64,000 nt of DNA from Fuerstiella sp. Its GTDB lineage: Bacteria > Planctomycetota > Planctomycetia > Planctomycetales > Planctomycetaceae. Below are positions 25,060 through 34,898 of the stretch, one piece after another; position 1 is the stretch's first letter; each line of letters starts with the position of its first letter. The notes under the pieces were generated by a model. It was not told the origin of the DNA. It ran no database searches and saw only the letters and a list, made by a program, of their open reading frames with translations. Where the stretch lies: positions 52,807 to 116,806 of the forward strand of contig JAKVAY010000042.1 of assembly GCA_022447185.1 (NCBI GenBank), in the 5' to 3' direction. The position numbers were made by a program, and so were the translations under genes.

Positions 25060-26913
25060 ATGCAATTCTTTTCGCTGATGGTCTCCTTACCTGATTGGCT
25101 GTTTGAAGCGGCCTGGCTGCCCTCTCCTGGGAATCAAGGTCCGTTAACCATCACTCTACTGAGTGTGTTCACGGGGTTGGTGATCTGGCAGGTTTTGCTT
25201 TGGTGGTGTTTTCGCCACCGGCAGCGTCCGTTTCAGGTCCAATTGAGTATCAGGCGGCCTCATTACATCCAGGCCTGTTTACAAACATGCCTTTACCTGT
25301 ATTGGGGCCTCCATTGGCACGAAGTGCGAAGTTACGCAGTTCTGATTGTATTTCAGCTGTTGTTTGCTTACCTGTTTGAAATGCTGCTTTCATGGTCGCG
25401 GCGCAAAGTGTGGCACCTGGGGTTTGGACCCTTTCCGGTCGTATTGAGCATCAATCTGTTCATGTGGTTTAAGCCGGATTTTTTCATCTTTCAGTTCTTA
25501 CTGCTTGCACTGACCTATTTGGGTAAGGAATTTGTAACGTGGAAGCGTAACGGGAAATCGACGCACATCATCAATCCGTCGGCCTTCTCGCTGTCGTTGC
25601 TGTCGGTCGGATTGCTGGCCACTGATTCAGTTGACAAGACGTTTGGTCTCGACCTCATCTGGTCGTTCTATCTGCCGGCCAATTTTTACGAGGTCATTTT
25701 TCTTCTTGGTTTAGTTGTTCAGTTTCTCTTCTCCACAACTTTGGTCACATTTGGAGCCGTTCTCGGTCTGTATGGGATGGTTGTCGTCTCCGGTTTGATT
25801 TACGGCAGCAGCGTCGTCATCACACCCTTTGACGCATCCGTATTCCTGGGGTTGACATTGCTGATCACCGATCCCTCGACTACTCCGCGTACTAAGTTCG
25901 GCAAGTTTTCGTTTGGACTGGCCTATGGTTGTGTCATCCTGTGTACGTTTTTTGTGTTGCGTTATCTGCGTCAACCATCGTACTTCGACAAAATCCTGGC
26001 GGTTCCTCTTATGAATCTGCTGGTCATGCCGTTCGATAGCCTTGGTGTTCGAGTACAGGGCTGGATAAGCAAAAGCTGGAGGCCGGTGGCCCGCTATGTA
26101 TGGGCCGTCTCGATGTGTGGTTACGCTGTATTAATATTTTCGATCCTGCCTTCGCTGAAAATGCCCAATCCCGATTTCGTAGACCCGTTGCCTCATGCTG
26201 CAATTCGTGTCTCGTTCCCGATGAGTGAGTTACGTGCGAAATACATTGCCCTCCACCGGCAATACCCGGAACTCGACCAGCCGTTCAGCTTTAAGAGTGA
26301 GTGGGCCCACTTAAGAAACGCCTACAAGTTTGAGCCTGTTACTGCTGAAGAGTACAACAATCTCGGAATGGCCTATCTCGACTTATCTCAATCTGGACAG
26401 GCACTAAGCTACTTTGAACAGGCGGTGGACATCGATCCATCCCATGGCCCCTCTCAATGCAGTCTGGGTAACCAGCGGTTCCAGCAGGGCGATATCGAGG
26501 CGGCGATCGTCCACTTGCGTAAAGCGATACAGATTGATGAGAAAGACGCCACGGCTCATCGGATTCTGGGCACGGCTCTGTCAGTCCAAGGCGATTACAT
26601 CGAGGGAGTCAAACATCTGGAGCAGGCATTGCAATTCAATGCTGCGGACGACGATGGACATCTGATCCTTGGGACGCTGCTCGCGGCCCACGGGAAGCTG
26701 GATCAGGCAATCATCCATTTTCGCCACGCGGTGGAAATTAATCCCAACCTGGGGGGGGCACACTACAATCTGGGCAAAGCGCTTGTCAGTGAAGGAAAGA
26801 TTGATGATGGGGTCAGGCACCTTTACAAAGCACAGAAACTCCTGCCGGGTGATCCCGAGGTGAGCAAGGAGTTGCAAAATGTGCGACTGGTCAAGAGCAG
26901 GCAACGGTTTTGA
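25060..26913 (+). CDS. NqrB/RnfD-like membrane domain fused to TPR repeats
   Basis: A 617-residue fusion. The first 365 residues have eight or more hydrophobic helices. Within them HIINPSAFSLSLLSV and FLGLTLLITDPSTTPRTKFG match the NqrB/RnfD family, whose members carry FMN and form part of Na+- or H+-pumping electron-transfer complexes. From about residue 426 five perfect-length TPRs of 34 residues follow (AEEYNNLGMAYLDLSQSGQA, AHRILGTALSVQGDY, AHYNLGKALVSEGKI). The flavinylated Thr motif (SGAT) of true NqrB/RnfD is not obvious, so redox activity is uncertain. No other nqr/rnf genes are near. Starts at 24988 or 24937 are possible. Confidence 0.7.
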   Translation: MQFFSLMVSLPDWLFEAAWLPSPGNQGPLTITLLSVFTGLVIWQVLLWWCFRHRQRPFQVQLSIRRPHYIQACLQTCLYLYWGLHWHEVRSYAVLIVFQLLFAYLFEMLLSWSRRKVWHLGFGPFPVVLSINLFMWFKPDFFIFQFLLLALTYLGKEFVTWKRNGKSTHIINPSAFSLSLLSVGLLATDSVDKTFGLDLIWSFYLPANFYEVIFLLGLVVQFLFSTTLVTFGAVLGLYGMVVVSGLIYGSSVVITPFDASVFLGLTLLITDPSTTPRTKFGKFSFGLAYGCVILCTFFVLRYLRQPSYFDKILAVPLMNLLVMPFDSLGVRVQGWISKSWRPVARYVWAVSMCGYAVLIFSILPSLKMPNPDFVDPLPHAAIRVSFPMSELRAKYIALHRQYPELDQPFSFKSEWAHLRNAYKFEPVTAEEYNNLGMAYLDLSQSGQALSYFEQAVDIDPSHGPSQCSLGNQRFQQGDIEAAIVHLRKAIQIDEKDATAHRILGTALSVQGDYIEGVKHLEQALQFNAADDDGHLILGTLLAAHGKLDQAIIHFRHAVEINPNLGGAHYNLGKALVSEGKIDDGVRHLYKAQKLLPGDPEVSKELQNVRLVKSRQRF

Positions 26914-27211
26914 GACCGAATGATTTTCGAGTAAACCGATCCGGGAGCGGCCAGGGTAAAGATAAATCGCTAACGCAAAGGGGCAAGGATGCGATCAATT
27001 CTTCGGTGCAGATAGCGTTCTGCGACCAGGTTGTTGGCATATTGCGACATGTCAGAGAACACCGTCTTCAATGACACCATTCAGCATGGAATATCCAAAC
27101 CAGACGATTGAAGACATTGCGGAACTCAAAATCGTTGTTCTTCCTGCTGAACTTGCGTCACCTGCCGATCCGACTATATAGTGTGTTGAGTTAGCGCCCG
27201 CATGGTGCATC

Positions 27212-27300
27212 GGAGAGATGGCAGAGTGGCCGAATGCGCATCATTGCTAATGATGTGTCCCTGGAAACGGGGACCGCGGGTTCGAATCCCGCTCTCTCCG
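27212..27300 (+). tRNA. tRNA-Ser (anticodon GCT)
   Basis: A complete class II tRNA. The acceptor stem GGAGAGA (27212-27218) pairs with TCTCTCC (27293-27299), with discriminator G at 27300. The anticodon arm is CATCA-TTGCTAA-TGATG, with anticodon GCT at 27246-27248, reading AGC/AGU serine codons. A long variable arm (TGTCCCTGGAAACGGGGAC) and the T arm GCGGGTTCGAATCCCGC follow. CCA is not encoded. Confidence 0.96.
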
Positions 27301-27770
27301 CATCGAACATTACGCCTCTGGCGGTCCTGACAAAGTTGTGAAGTTTGCAGGACTGACTGGCCTGCCTCAATCTTTCTCTCGTGGACTTTGGGAACTCGCG
27401 TTGGGTGTGAACCTGGCCTGTTTGGCGTATCAACACGGTTTGTCCTGAACAAAGAGACAGGCGTTGGGCCACCCCGTGTTGTAACTGGCTGATATCAATT
27501 TGTTCGATTCAGCCAGTCTTTGTTTCCTTCGTCATCCGGATCAAGGCCGGCGATGCGGAACGGTTGGCGATTGTGAGAAACATACTCCGCAGTTTGCACA
27601 GCATTTGACGTGGGGTCGCAGTACGCTCCACAGGATGACGTTGCGCAAAAGATGTCCGGACTCTCTATGAGGTGACCCACATCTTGCAACGGCGATATTC
27701 ATCGTAGACAATGGACAACTCGCGACAATCTTCTTTCTAGTCGACCTTTCACCGTCGCAGGCTGCCTCTC
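27301..27770. other. Intergenic region after tRNA-Ser
   Basis: A 470-base stretch. A minus-strand TTG-started frame at 27495-27689 (64 codons, hydrophilic, ending DPDDEGNKDWLNRTN) is the only protein-like candidate, but it lacks a ribosome site and recognisable family. No integrase or attachment-site repeat of the tRNA 3' end was seen. Confidence 0.4.
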
Positions 27771-30320
27771 ATGCGTTTGATCCTGCCTCTGCTGACACTG
27801 CTTTCGAGTTGCCTGATCAGCGTGTCGCCCGGACGCGCCGCCGCTGACCTCACTTATGAACAGCACATTCGTCCTATCTTCCGTCAACATTGTTTTGACT
27901 GTCACGGTGCTGAAGAAAGAAAAGAAGCCGAACTTGACTTGCGGCTCGTTCGCTTTATGACGGACGGTGGTGAATCCGGTCCGGCAATTGTGAGTGGCGA
28001 GCCCGGTGACAGCCTGTTGATTCAGCGCATTCGTGACGGTGAAATGCCTCCAGGTGAAGCCAAAGTCAGTGTTGAAGAACTGACTCTGCTGGAACAATGG
28101 GTAGCGGCTGGGGCAAAAACCGCGAGGCCCGAGCCGGAATCGATTGGTCCCGGCCTGGGGATCACTCCGGAAGAACGATCTTTTTGGTCCTTTCGTCCGA
28201 TTGAGCGACCGAGGGTTCCTGTACATGATGAGACAAGTCGGGTGCGCACTCCGATTGACGCCTTACTGCTTGCGGTGATGCAGCCTCGTGAACTGCACTT
28301 TTCGTCGGATGCAGACAGAAGAACACTGATGCTGCGGGCTTATTTTGATCTGATCGGACTTCCGCCATCCGATGAGGAAGCGGATGCATTTCTGTCTGAT
28401 GTCGCGCCTGGTGCCTGGGAACGACTGATCGAGCGTCTTCTTCGTTCACCTCATTACGGAGAACGATGGGCGCGACACTGGCTGGATGTCGCCGGTTATG
28501 CTGATTCCGAGGGGGCCGGGGCCGATGCAGATCGTCCCTGGGCATGGCGATATCGGGATTACGTGATTCGTTCGTTCAACCAGGACAAATCGTTCGATCA
28601 GTTCATTGTTGAACAGCTGGCCGGGGACGAACTGGCCGGACCAAAGAACGGAGATTTCACCGAGGAACAGATCGAGTTATTGATTGCGACAGGGTTTCTG
28701 CGTACTGCCGCAGATGGAACCGGAAGTGGAGACAACGATCCGAGTGGCCGCAACCAGGTTATGACAGACACGATCAAAATCGTGACGACATCACTGATGG
28801 GATTGAGCGTCGCGTGTGCCCAGTGTCATGACCATCGCTATGACCCGATACCTCAAACGGACTACTACGCTTTGCGTGCCACGCTCGAACCTGCGATTGA
28901 CTGGCAGGCCTGGAAGACACCGGAGGAACGTCGGGTCTCGCTGTACACAAAAGAAGACCATGAGAGGTCTGCGGAGATTGAGAAGGAAGCATCGAAAGTC
29001 ACCGATGAACGCACTGCGAAGCAAAGTAAATTTATAGAGGAGGCTCTCACGAAGGAATTGTCAAAGTATGATGAACCACTTCGGACTCAGCTTCGATCAG
29101 CCTATGAGACATCAGGTGACACCCGCACTTCCGACCAGACGGCGCTGCTGAAAAAATACCCGAGTACGAATATTACTCCGGGTAATCTCTATCAGTACAA
29201 CCAGGCGGCGGCCGATGAAATCAAGAAGATCGACGAGAAAATCAGTGAAATTCGTGCGAAGAAGCCACCGCACGAGTACGTCCGTGCATTGGTTGAGCCG
29301 TCCGGACACATTCCGGAAACAAGACTGTTCCATCGCGGTGATTACCGTCAGCCAAAGTTTGAAGTGTCACCCGCCTCACTGACAGTTGCTGCTCCGGAAA
29401 ATGATCGAACGTTCTTTAGTTCCAATGACCCGGAATTGTCGACAAGTGGACGGCGACTGGCTTTTGCGAAATGGCTCACAAGTGGCCGCCATCCGCTGGT
29501 TGCGAGGACGATTGTGAATCGGGTCTGGTTGCATCATTTTGGTCGAGGAATCGTAGAGACACCTGCGGATTTTGGTCGCCTGGGCACTCAGCCAACTCAT
29601 CCTGTGCTGCTGGACTGGCTGGCTGCGGAATTCATGGAGCATGACTGGAAACTGAGCCATCTGCACAGAATCATTATGACATCGACCGCGTATCTCCAGA
29701 CTTCGGCGCGTTCGGAAGAGTTCAATCAAATCGACCCTGACAACAGGTACTACTGGCGAAAATCGTTAATACGGCTGGAGGCCGAAATTCTGCGAGACCG
29801 AATGCTGTCCGCGTCCAAACAACTTGACCGGGAACTGTTTGGCAAACCAATTCCGATTCAGGAAGACGATACCGGGCAGGTTGTGGTGGATGAGTCACAA
29901 AAGCGTCGGAGTATTTATATTCAGCAGCGTCGAACCAGACCGGTGGCACTGATGAAGGCATTTGATGCACCGGTTATGGTCACGAATTGTGACCGGCGTC
30001 AGTCTTCGACGGTGGCGACACAGTCTCTGATGCTGATGAATGGTGGTTTTGTGCTGTCGCAGGCTGCACATATGGCGACGGTGGCGACAGAGCAGGTTGT
30101 GCCACTGGAACAACGAGTGGCGAAAGCGTGGCAGCTGGCTCTTTGTCGACCACCGTCGGATGTTGAGAAAGAAATCAGCATCAGCTTCATCAACGAACAA
30201 TTGGCGGCAATCACTGCCGAAGAAACGAAACTTCCTGAAAACGTAACTCCGGACCAACAGGCCATGGCTGATCTGTGTCAGGTTCTGCTGACGTCCAATG
30301 AATTTCTGTATGTAGATTGA
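27771..30320 (+). CDS. Planctomycete-type cytochrome c with DUF1549 and DUF1553
   Basis: An 849-residue exported protein. A signal peptide is followed by a cytochrome-c-like domain with the haem motif CFDCH (Cys41, Cys44, His45) and a likely Met ligand in GEMPPGE. DUF1549 follows (about 150-360: PIDALLLAVMQ, RAYFDLIGLPPSDEEADAFL, YGERWARHWLDVAGYADSEG, VACAQCHDHRYDPI), then a charged linker and DUF1553 (about 560-830: LAFAKWLTSGRHPLVARTIV, NRVWLHHFGRGIV, MTSTAYLQTSARSEEFNQID). This architecture is a planctomycete hallmark, usually paired with a DUF1501 gene as here. Roles in polysaccharide metabolism or electron transfer are proposed, not established. Confidence 0.93.
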   Translation: MRLILPLLTLLSSCLISVSPGRAAADLTYEQHIRPIFRQHCFDCHGAEERKEAELDLRLVRFMTDGGESGPAIVSGEPGDSLLIQRIRDGEMPPGEAKVSVEELTLLEQWVAAGAKTARPEPESIGPGLGITPEERSFWSFRPIERPRVPVHDETSRVRTPIDALLLAVMQPRELHFSSDADRRTLMLRAYFDLIGLPPSDEEADAFLSDVAPGAWERLIERLLRSPHYGERWARHWLDVAGYADSEGAGADADRPWAWRYRDYVIRSFNQDKSFDQFIVEQLAGDELAGPKNGDFTEEQIELLIATGFLRTAADGTGSGDNDPSGRNQVMTDTIKIVTTSLMGLSVACAQCHDHRYDPIPQTDYYALRATLEPAIDWQAWKTPEERRVSLYTKEDHERSAEIEKEASKVTDERTAKQSKFIEEALTKELSKYDEPLRTQLRSAYETSGDTRTSDQTALLKKYPSTNITPGNLYQYNQAAADEIKKIDEKISEIRAKKPPHEYVRALVEPSGHIPETRLFHRGDYRQPKFEVSPASLTVAAPENDRTFFSSNDPELSTSGRRLAFAKWLTSGRHPLVARTIVNRVWLHHFGRGIVETPADFGRLGTQPTHPVLLDWLAAEFMEHDWKLSHLHRIIMTSTAYLQTSARSEEFNQIDPDNRYYWRKSLIRLEAEILRDRMLSASKQLDRELFGKPIPIQEDDTGQVVVDESQKRRSIYIQQRRTRPVALMKAFDAPVMVTNCDRRQSSTVATQSLMLMNGGFVLSQAAHMATVATEQVVPLEQRVAKAWQLALCRPPSDVEKEISISFINEQLAAITAEETKLPENVTPDQQAMADLCQVLLTSNEFLYVD

Positions 30321-30520
30321 CGATGTGACCCGAACCACAACATTCAGCAGGGGTATGTAGTCCGATATTGTGGCTCAACGCGGACTTATTTTGTCAGATG
30401 AACTGTTCACGTTCAGTCAGTTGATCGGAGCCACCAGTGAAGTCCCGGCGTGCCGGGAAGTGTCAGTTTGCATGGTCTGACAGGCTGACTTTTAGATACT
30501 CAGTCAGGAACGACGGGACA

Positions 30521-32023
30521 ATGACCGATACCCAGTGCTCGAACCATCATTCAATGCTGAACGTCCAGACGATTCGGTCGCGGCGTGCGTTTCTGGCCGA
30601 GAACGCGATGGGCCTTGGAAGTGTGGCACTGGCGACGTTACTCAGTCAGGACAGGCTCCTGGCAACGCCAAAGAATATCTTAAAGAACCCGTTGCACTTC
30701 GATCTGAACAGGAAGCAGCCTCACTTCGAGGCTCAGGCGACGGCAATGATATCACTGTTTCAGCACGGTGGTCCCTCTCACATGGATCTGACAGATCCCA
30801 AGCCGGAGCTTACCCGATACCACGGAACAGAATTTAAGGATGATGTGAAGTTCAGCTTTATCAACCGAGCTACCAAAACCCTGATGGGAACTCCGTGGAG
30901 ATTTCGTCCGTGTGGAGAGTGTGGTACTGAGTTGTCCGAATTGTTGCCTCACACGGCGGAAATCGTGGATGAGATCACGCTGATTCGCTCGATGCACACG
31001 GGAGCCAACGGGCACGAAGTGTCCATTCGATATTTTCACGGTGGTATTCCTGGCGTTACCGGCCGTCCAACGGTCGGTTCATGGCTGGTTTACGGACTGG
31101 GGACTGCCAGTCGGAACCTTCCGGCTTACATGGTTTTGACGGATCCGGGGGGGCTTCCCGTTGACGGTGTTCATAATTGGTCCAATGGATTCATGCCTCC
31201 GCTGTTTCAGGGGACGGTTCTGAGACCTACGGAACCACGAATCCATAATCTTGATGCGCCAGCTCATCTGCACGGAACACTGCAGCAGCAGAATCTGGCA
31301 CTGCTCAGTACATTAAACCGACGACACCTTGAACAGCATCCCGGAGAAGCAGACCTCGAAGCCAGAATTGCCAGCTACGAACTTGCGGCTCGGATGCAGT
31401 CTGCCGCATCGGAAGCTCTGGATGTTTCAAAGGAAACCAGGGCCACTCAGCGGTTGTATGGTCTGGACAATGATGTCACACGAGATTATGGCACGCGCTG
31501 TCTGCTCGCACGTCGTCTGGTTGAGCGTGGTGTTCGGTTCGTACAGCTGTTTCACAAAGGCCAGCCCTGGGACAGTCATACGAATATTCGAAAAAATCTT
31601 CCTGCCGCTTGTCGTAAGACCGACCAGCCGTCAACAGCTCTGGTGAAGGATCTGAAACAGCGAGGAATGCTCGATAGCACGGTCGTTCACTGGGGTGGAG
31701 AGATCGGTCGACTGCCTGTCACAGAGAATCACGGTGATCCAGCGAAAGCCGGACGGGACCACAACGGTCAGGGCTTCAGCATGTGGGTCGCTGGTGGTGG
31801 CTTCAAAGGCGGAGTGACCTATGGTGAAACTGATGACTTCGGACATCGTGCTGTTGTCAACACGGTGACACCGAACGACTATCAGGCGACGCTCCTGCAT
31901 TTGTTTGGACTCGATCCCGAGCAGCTTTACTATGTTCACAACGGTCAGGTCAAAGAGATTACGAATGGTCGGAACTCACGAATCGTGAGTGACATTCTCA
32001 GGCGACCACCTGTTGCTTCATAG
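30521..32023 (+). CDS. DUF1501 family exported protein
   Basis: A 500-residue protein with a Tat-like signal (TIRSRRAFLAENAMGLGSVA). DUF1501 features are FQHGGPSHMDLTDPKPEL, RSMHTGANGHE, RCLLARRLVERGVRFVQLFH, VVHWGGEIGRLPVTEN, GRDHNGQGFSMWVAGGGF and VTPNDYQATLLHLFGLDPEQ. These place it in the alkaline-phosphatase/sulfatase-like superfamily, whose substrate in planctomycetes is unknown. It follows the cytochrome/DUF1549/DUF1553 gene, the usual partner; the 200-base gap leaves operon status open. The ATG at 30521 is chosen; 30554 would also keep the signal. Confidence 0.9.
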   Translation: MTDTQCSNHHSMLNVQTIRSRRAFLAENAMGLGSVALATLLSQDRLLATPKNILKNPLHFDLNRKQPHFEAQATAMISLFQHGGPSHMDLTDPKPELTRYHGTEFKDDVKFSFINRATKTLMGTPWRFRPCGECGTELSELLPHTAEIVDEITLIRSMHTGANGHEVSIRYFHGGIPGVTGRPTVGSWLVYGLGTASRNLPAYMVLTDPGGLPVDGVHNWSNGFMPPLFQGTVLRPTEPRIHNLDAPAHLHGTLQQQNLALLSTLNRRHLEQHPGEADLEARIASYELAARMQSAASEALDVSKETRATQRLYGLDNDVTRDYGTRCLLARRLVERGVRFVQLFHKGQPWDSHTNIRKNLPAACRKTDQPSTALVKDLKQRGMLDSTVVHWGGEIGRLPVTENHGDPAKAGRDHNGQGFSMWVAGGGFKGGVTYGETDDFGHRAVVNTVTPNDYQATLLHLFGLDPEQLYYVHNGQVKEITNGRNSRIVSDILRRPPVAS

Positions 32024-32684
32024 TATGTGGATGTGATGTCATATTTTTTCGGAATGGTGGCTCTTTCCCATATTGCTGCTATCCAGACTGCCTCAGTGTG
32101 CTTCCTCTGCCCTGGGGCAGGGAGGGAGGACTGGCCGCGACTGCACTCATTATCACGGTTGCTGGATTCTTGGTGCTGTTGACTGCATCTCTGATCCTCA
32201 GCAGGAAGCTGCCACCACCGAATGGACATCCAGTAACTGGGTGAATAATTGATCACAATGATAGACGCATTTGACTGGGCGGCATTTGTGATCCACCGAC
32301 TGGTTCGAACTCGACGCAATATTCGGATCAACGGCCTGACGATTGCGATCTGTCAGGATCTGGAGATGTGGCTTCAGAAGCTCTGCCGCTTTGAACACTC
32401 AACATAGTTTCTCGAAATCAATGATTCGTGCCGATGTCTGTCGGTGCCGGCGATGAGGCGAGAGGCTGATGAGAATTTTCCTGGTGAAGGCGAGACTGTG
32501 AGTCTGCTGTTGATGCGGCACGTGTCAAAACGGAAGTTGACACTCCCGACTCGCTGGTCTGTTCTTGCATTCCGCTTGTCTGATGGGACACGACTGCAGC
32601 CAGATGCTGGCTGATGGTCGGAAATATCACCAATGGTCGCGCTGAATACGTACGCAAAATGGTAAGAGTCCGCATCGAAAGACT
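32024..32684. other. Convergent intergenic region with two tiny candidate ORFs
   Basis: A 661-base gap. Two small plus-strand frames have protein-like composition. GTG 32098 to 32244 encodes about 48 residues with one hydrophobic helix (LAATALIITVAGFLVLLTAS). ATG 32258 to 32407 encodes 49 residues (starting MIDAFDWAAFVIHRLVRTRR). Neither has a clear ribosome site or known family. They could be real small proteins, gene remnants or chance. Confidence 0.3.
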
Positions 32685-33785
32685 CTAGCTCACTGTTTCC
32701 AGTTGCCCGGTCTTTCCGGATCGCACACACGCATCGACGGTGGCACAAATATCACGACCGCCCTGTGCATCGAGGATTGTGTCGGTGCCATGTTCAATCG
32801 CATGGGCGAAGTTTTCCATCAGCAGGTAATTGTTGTCGTCAGCAACACGAATGTGACGGAACTCATTCGCTGGCTGACCTCGGTAGTGCACAGCGATCTC
32901 AGGGCGGGACTCACTCACGACCAGCGCACCTTCGGTTCCCAGCAGATGCAGCTTAATCTCGCCAATGTCCGGATGACTGGCTGCTCCAATCCGTCCAATA
33001 CAGAGTGAACCAGCGACTCCGGTTTCCATTTCCAGTGTCACAGTGGCTAAATCGTCTACGTCGTTGTCCGCATTGGCCTGGTGAAAATGAGCTGCTGTTC
33101 TCGCAAAAACCCGTTTGACACTGCTGCCGGCCAGCATTCGGATATATGCCAGTGGATAAATCCCTTCGATCTGAAGTTCGCCCATCGCTACCACGCCTAC
33201 ACCACCGTCTGAGCCATCGGCATGTGCTTCAATCTGACGCTGAAGCCAGTTGATGGGAGGATAGCCAGGTTCTCTTGTACCTTTCCGTGGACCCGCGTCT
33301 TTGGAAAAGTAAAAGTCGCAGTGGATCGCTCGAAGGTCTCCAATGGCGCCGTTTTTCAGTGCCTGGGTCGCCTGGCACAGCGCCGGAAGAAAATTACGAT
33401 TCCAGACAAGGCAGCGCACACCAGACGTTTTGACCGCCTGAACCAATCGGTCACATTCACTCAGCTTCGTCGACAACGGTTTGTCGACAATGACATGCAG
33501 GCCTGCTGCAGCAGCACGTACGGACAGATCACAATGACGCTCTGCCTGCGAACTGACGACTGCGAGATCGGGATCGTAGTCTTTGACAGCCTGATCCAAA
33601 TCGCGAATGTAGGGGATCTCAAAGCGATCAGCAAATTCCTGATTCCGTTCATGCACCCAGTCAGGTTCGTGTGGATCGTCACAAACGGCCACAAGATCAA
33701 ATTGGGGATGTGAATCGACGGCAAGGGCGACATAGCTGTGTTTGACGACGCTCAATACCAGAGCCTTGAATTGTTTCTTAGACAT
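32685..33785 (-). CDS. Gfo/Idh/MocA-family oxidoreductase, atypical N terminus
   Basis: A 366-residue protein of the Gfo/Idh/MocA family, NAD(P)-dependent sugar or inositol dehydrogenases. VAVCDDPHEPDWVHERNQEF, DPDLAVVSSQAERHCDLSVR and HVIVDKPLSTKLSECDRLV follow the family plan, with the EKP motif as DKP. The usual GxGxxG of the Rossmann fold is missing; the matching stretch is LVLSVVKHSYVALAV. Substrate-domain features (ALKNGAIGDLRAIHCDFYFS, MGELQIEGIYPLAYIRMLAG) are present. The ATG at 33785 overlaps the stop of the upstream Gfo/Idh-like gene by eight bases, so the two are coupled. Dinucleotide use is uncertain. Confidence 0.8.
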   Translation of the reverse strand: MSKKQFKALVLSVVKHSYVALAVDSHPQFDLVAVCDDPHEPDWVHERNQEFADRFEIPYIRDLDQAVKDYDPDLAVVSSQAERHCDLSVRAAAAGLHVIVDKPLSTKLSECDRLVQAVKTSGVRCLVWNRNFLPALCQATQALKNGAIGDLRAIHCDFYFSKDAGPRKGTREPGYPPINWLQRQIEAHADGSDGGVGVVAMGELQIEGIYPLAYIRMLAGSSVKRVFARTAAHFHQANADNDVDDLATVTLEMETGVAGSLCIGRIGAASHPDIGEIKLHLLGTEGALVVSESRPEIAVHYRGQPANEFRHIRVADDNNYLLMENFAHAIEHGTDTILDAQGGRDICATVDACVRSGKTGQLETVS

Positions 33786-34590
33786 TGGATTCTCCCGCGA
33801 CCACAATCTGCTGTTCAGCGGATCTGGCCACCTGACCTGCAATCGTTTTGGCTTGTATCGTGTCGCACCAGGTTGTCGAAAACTCTTCGGCGTCACGTAC
33901 AGACCGGGCAAAATGATCGATCATGGCAGCGAACCCGGCATCCTGCTGTGATGTCAGCAAAGTCTTCGTTCCATTGTTATCCATTAGCAGATTCGCATTG
34001 TGGTGATCATCGGCATAGGCAGCGCCTGAGGAACCGATCAGTGACAGCGAGTAATATTCATTGTCACCCGGGTTGGCTGAATCAAAATCGATAATCGCCA
34101 TCCCTCCGCCTTCGAATCCCAGATGAACCTGTCGATACCCGGGTCTGTCCAGGGCATAAATGTCGTTCGGGACGCGACCAAACATCCAGGCTGCAAGATC
34201 AACTTCACCGGTGAAAATTTCCGTATTGTCAGCGTCCGGGTTCCAGCAGTGAATTCGCAGCAGTCCGGCATGCCCCAGTCGGCCAGCGTCCAGAGCACGC
34301 TTCACCTCAAGGATCGAAGGTTTGAATCGTCGGATGTGAGCCGGCATGCAGGATTTTGAGGTTTTGATCCGTTGACAGATATCGTCAGACAGGCCAAACG
34401 GGTTCAGGACAAGAACGCTGGTGCCTTCATCGACTGCCGACTCAGCGATCTCAATGTCATCTGTGAGCAGCGCTGAACAGTTCTTGACATCATCCACAAG
34501 CTGTACCGCGCATGAACGAGCGGCCAGTGTCCGACAATTTTGTGTCCGTTCGGACGATACTTCGACTGCCAGTTTTATTCCGGTGCTCAC
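33778..34590 (-). CDS. Short Gfo/Idh/MocA-like protein
   Basis: A 270-residue protein, about 80-100 residues shorter than the family. The C-terminal beta-sheet domain is recognisable (ALDAGRLGHAGLLRIHCWNP, FTGEVDLAAWMFGRVPNDIY, VHLGFEGGGMAIIDFD). The N-terminal Rossmann part is eroded: there is no GxGxxG and the EKP region is reduced to VLNPFGLSDDICQRI. It may therefore not bind NAD(P), and could act as a partner of the coupled downstream paralogue, or be a decaying gene. The frame itself is intact. It is divergent from a full-length plus-strand family member. Confidence 0.65.
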   Translation of the reverse strand: MSTGIKLAVEVSSERTQNCRTLAARSCAVQLVDDVKNCSALLTDDIEIAESAVDEGTSVLVLNPFGLSDDICQRIKTSKSCMPAHIRRFKPSILEVKRALDAGRLGHAGLLRIHCWNPDADNTEIFTGEVDLAAWMFGRVPNDIYALDRPGYRQVHLGFEGGGMAIIDFDSANPGDNEYYSLSLIGSSGAAYADDHHNANLLMDNNGTKTLLTSQQDAGFAAMIDHFARSVRDAEEFSTTWCDTIQAKTIAGQVARSAEQQIVVAGESNV

Positions 34591-34898
34591 TGGTCTTTGT
34601 CCTTTTGACGGGTGTCGGGAAGAATATTGTGTCGAACGGAACGATCCGGTTCGGAAAGCGGACTGTACAGCACGATGATCGGTTCAGTGTTACGATCATG
34701 GTGCTGGATTCATTTACTCATGCAGTGGCATCACACTCTTACTGTAAAGCGGCATTGAATGACGTTACAAACCGAGTTTCGATGATTCAATTTTACACCG
34801 CGATTTGTCAAAGCAATGGTGAGATTCGAACCGGCTCTGAAATCAAGTGTGCACAGCGGTCCGCAGGTATCCTGTCGAAAAGCGAAAGACTTCAGGAA
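34591..34898. other. Divergent intergenic region between Gfo/Idh genes
   Basis: A 308-base region holding the promoters of the minus-strand pair and the plus-strand dehydrogenase. The plus-strand frame is open through it from 34512, but its translation lacks family similarity until the ATG at 34899. Confidence 0.4.

Noticed and set aside
27191..27472. Minus-strand 93-codon frame over the tRNA
   Set aside because: It runs antisense through the complete tRNA-Ser and has no family features.
27212..27770. tRNA-Ser as an integration site for a mobile element
   Set aside because: No integrase gene and no repeat of the tRNA 3' end were found downstream.
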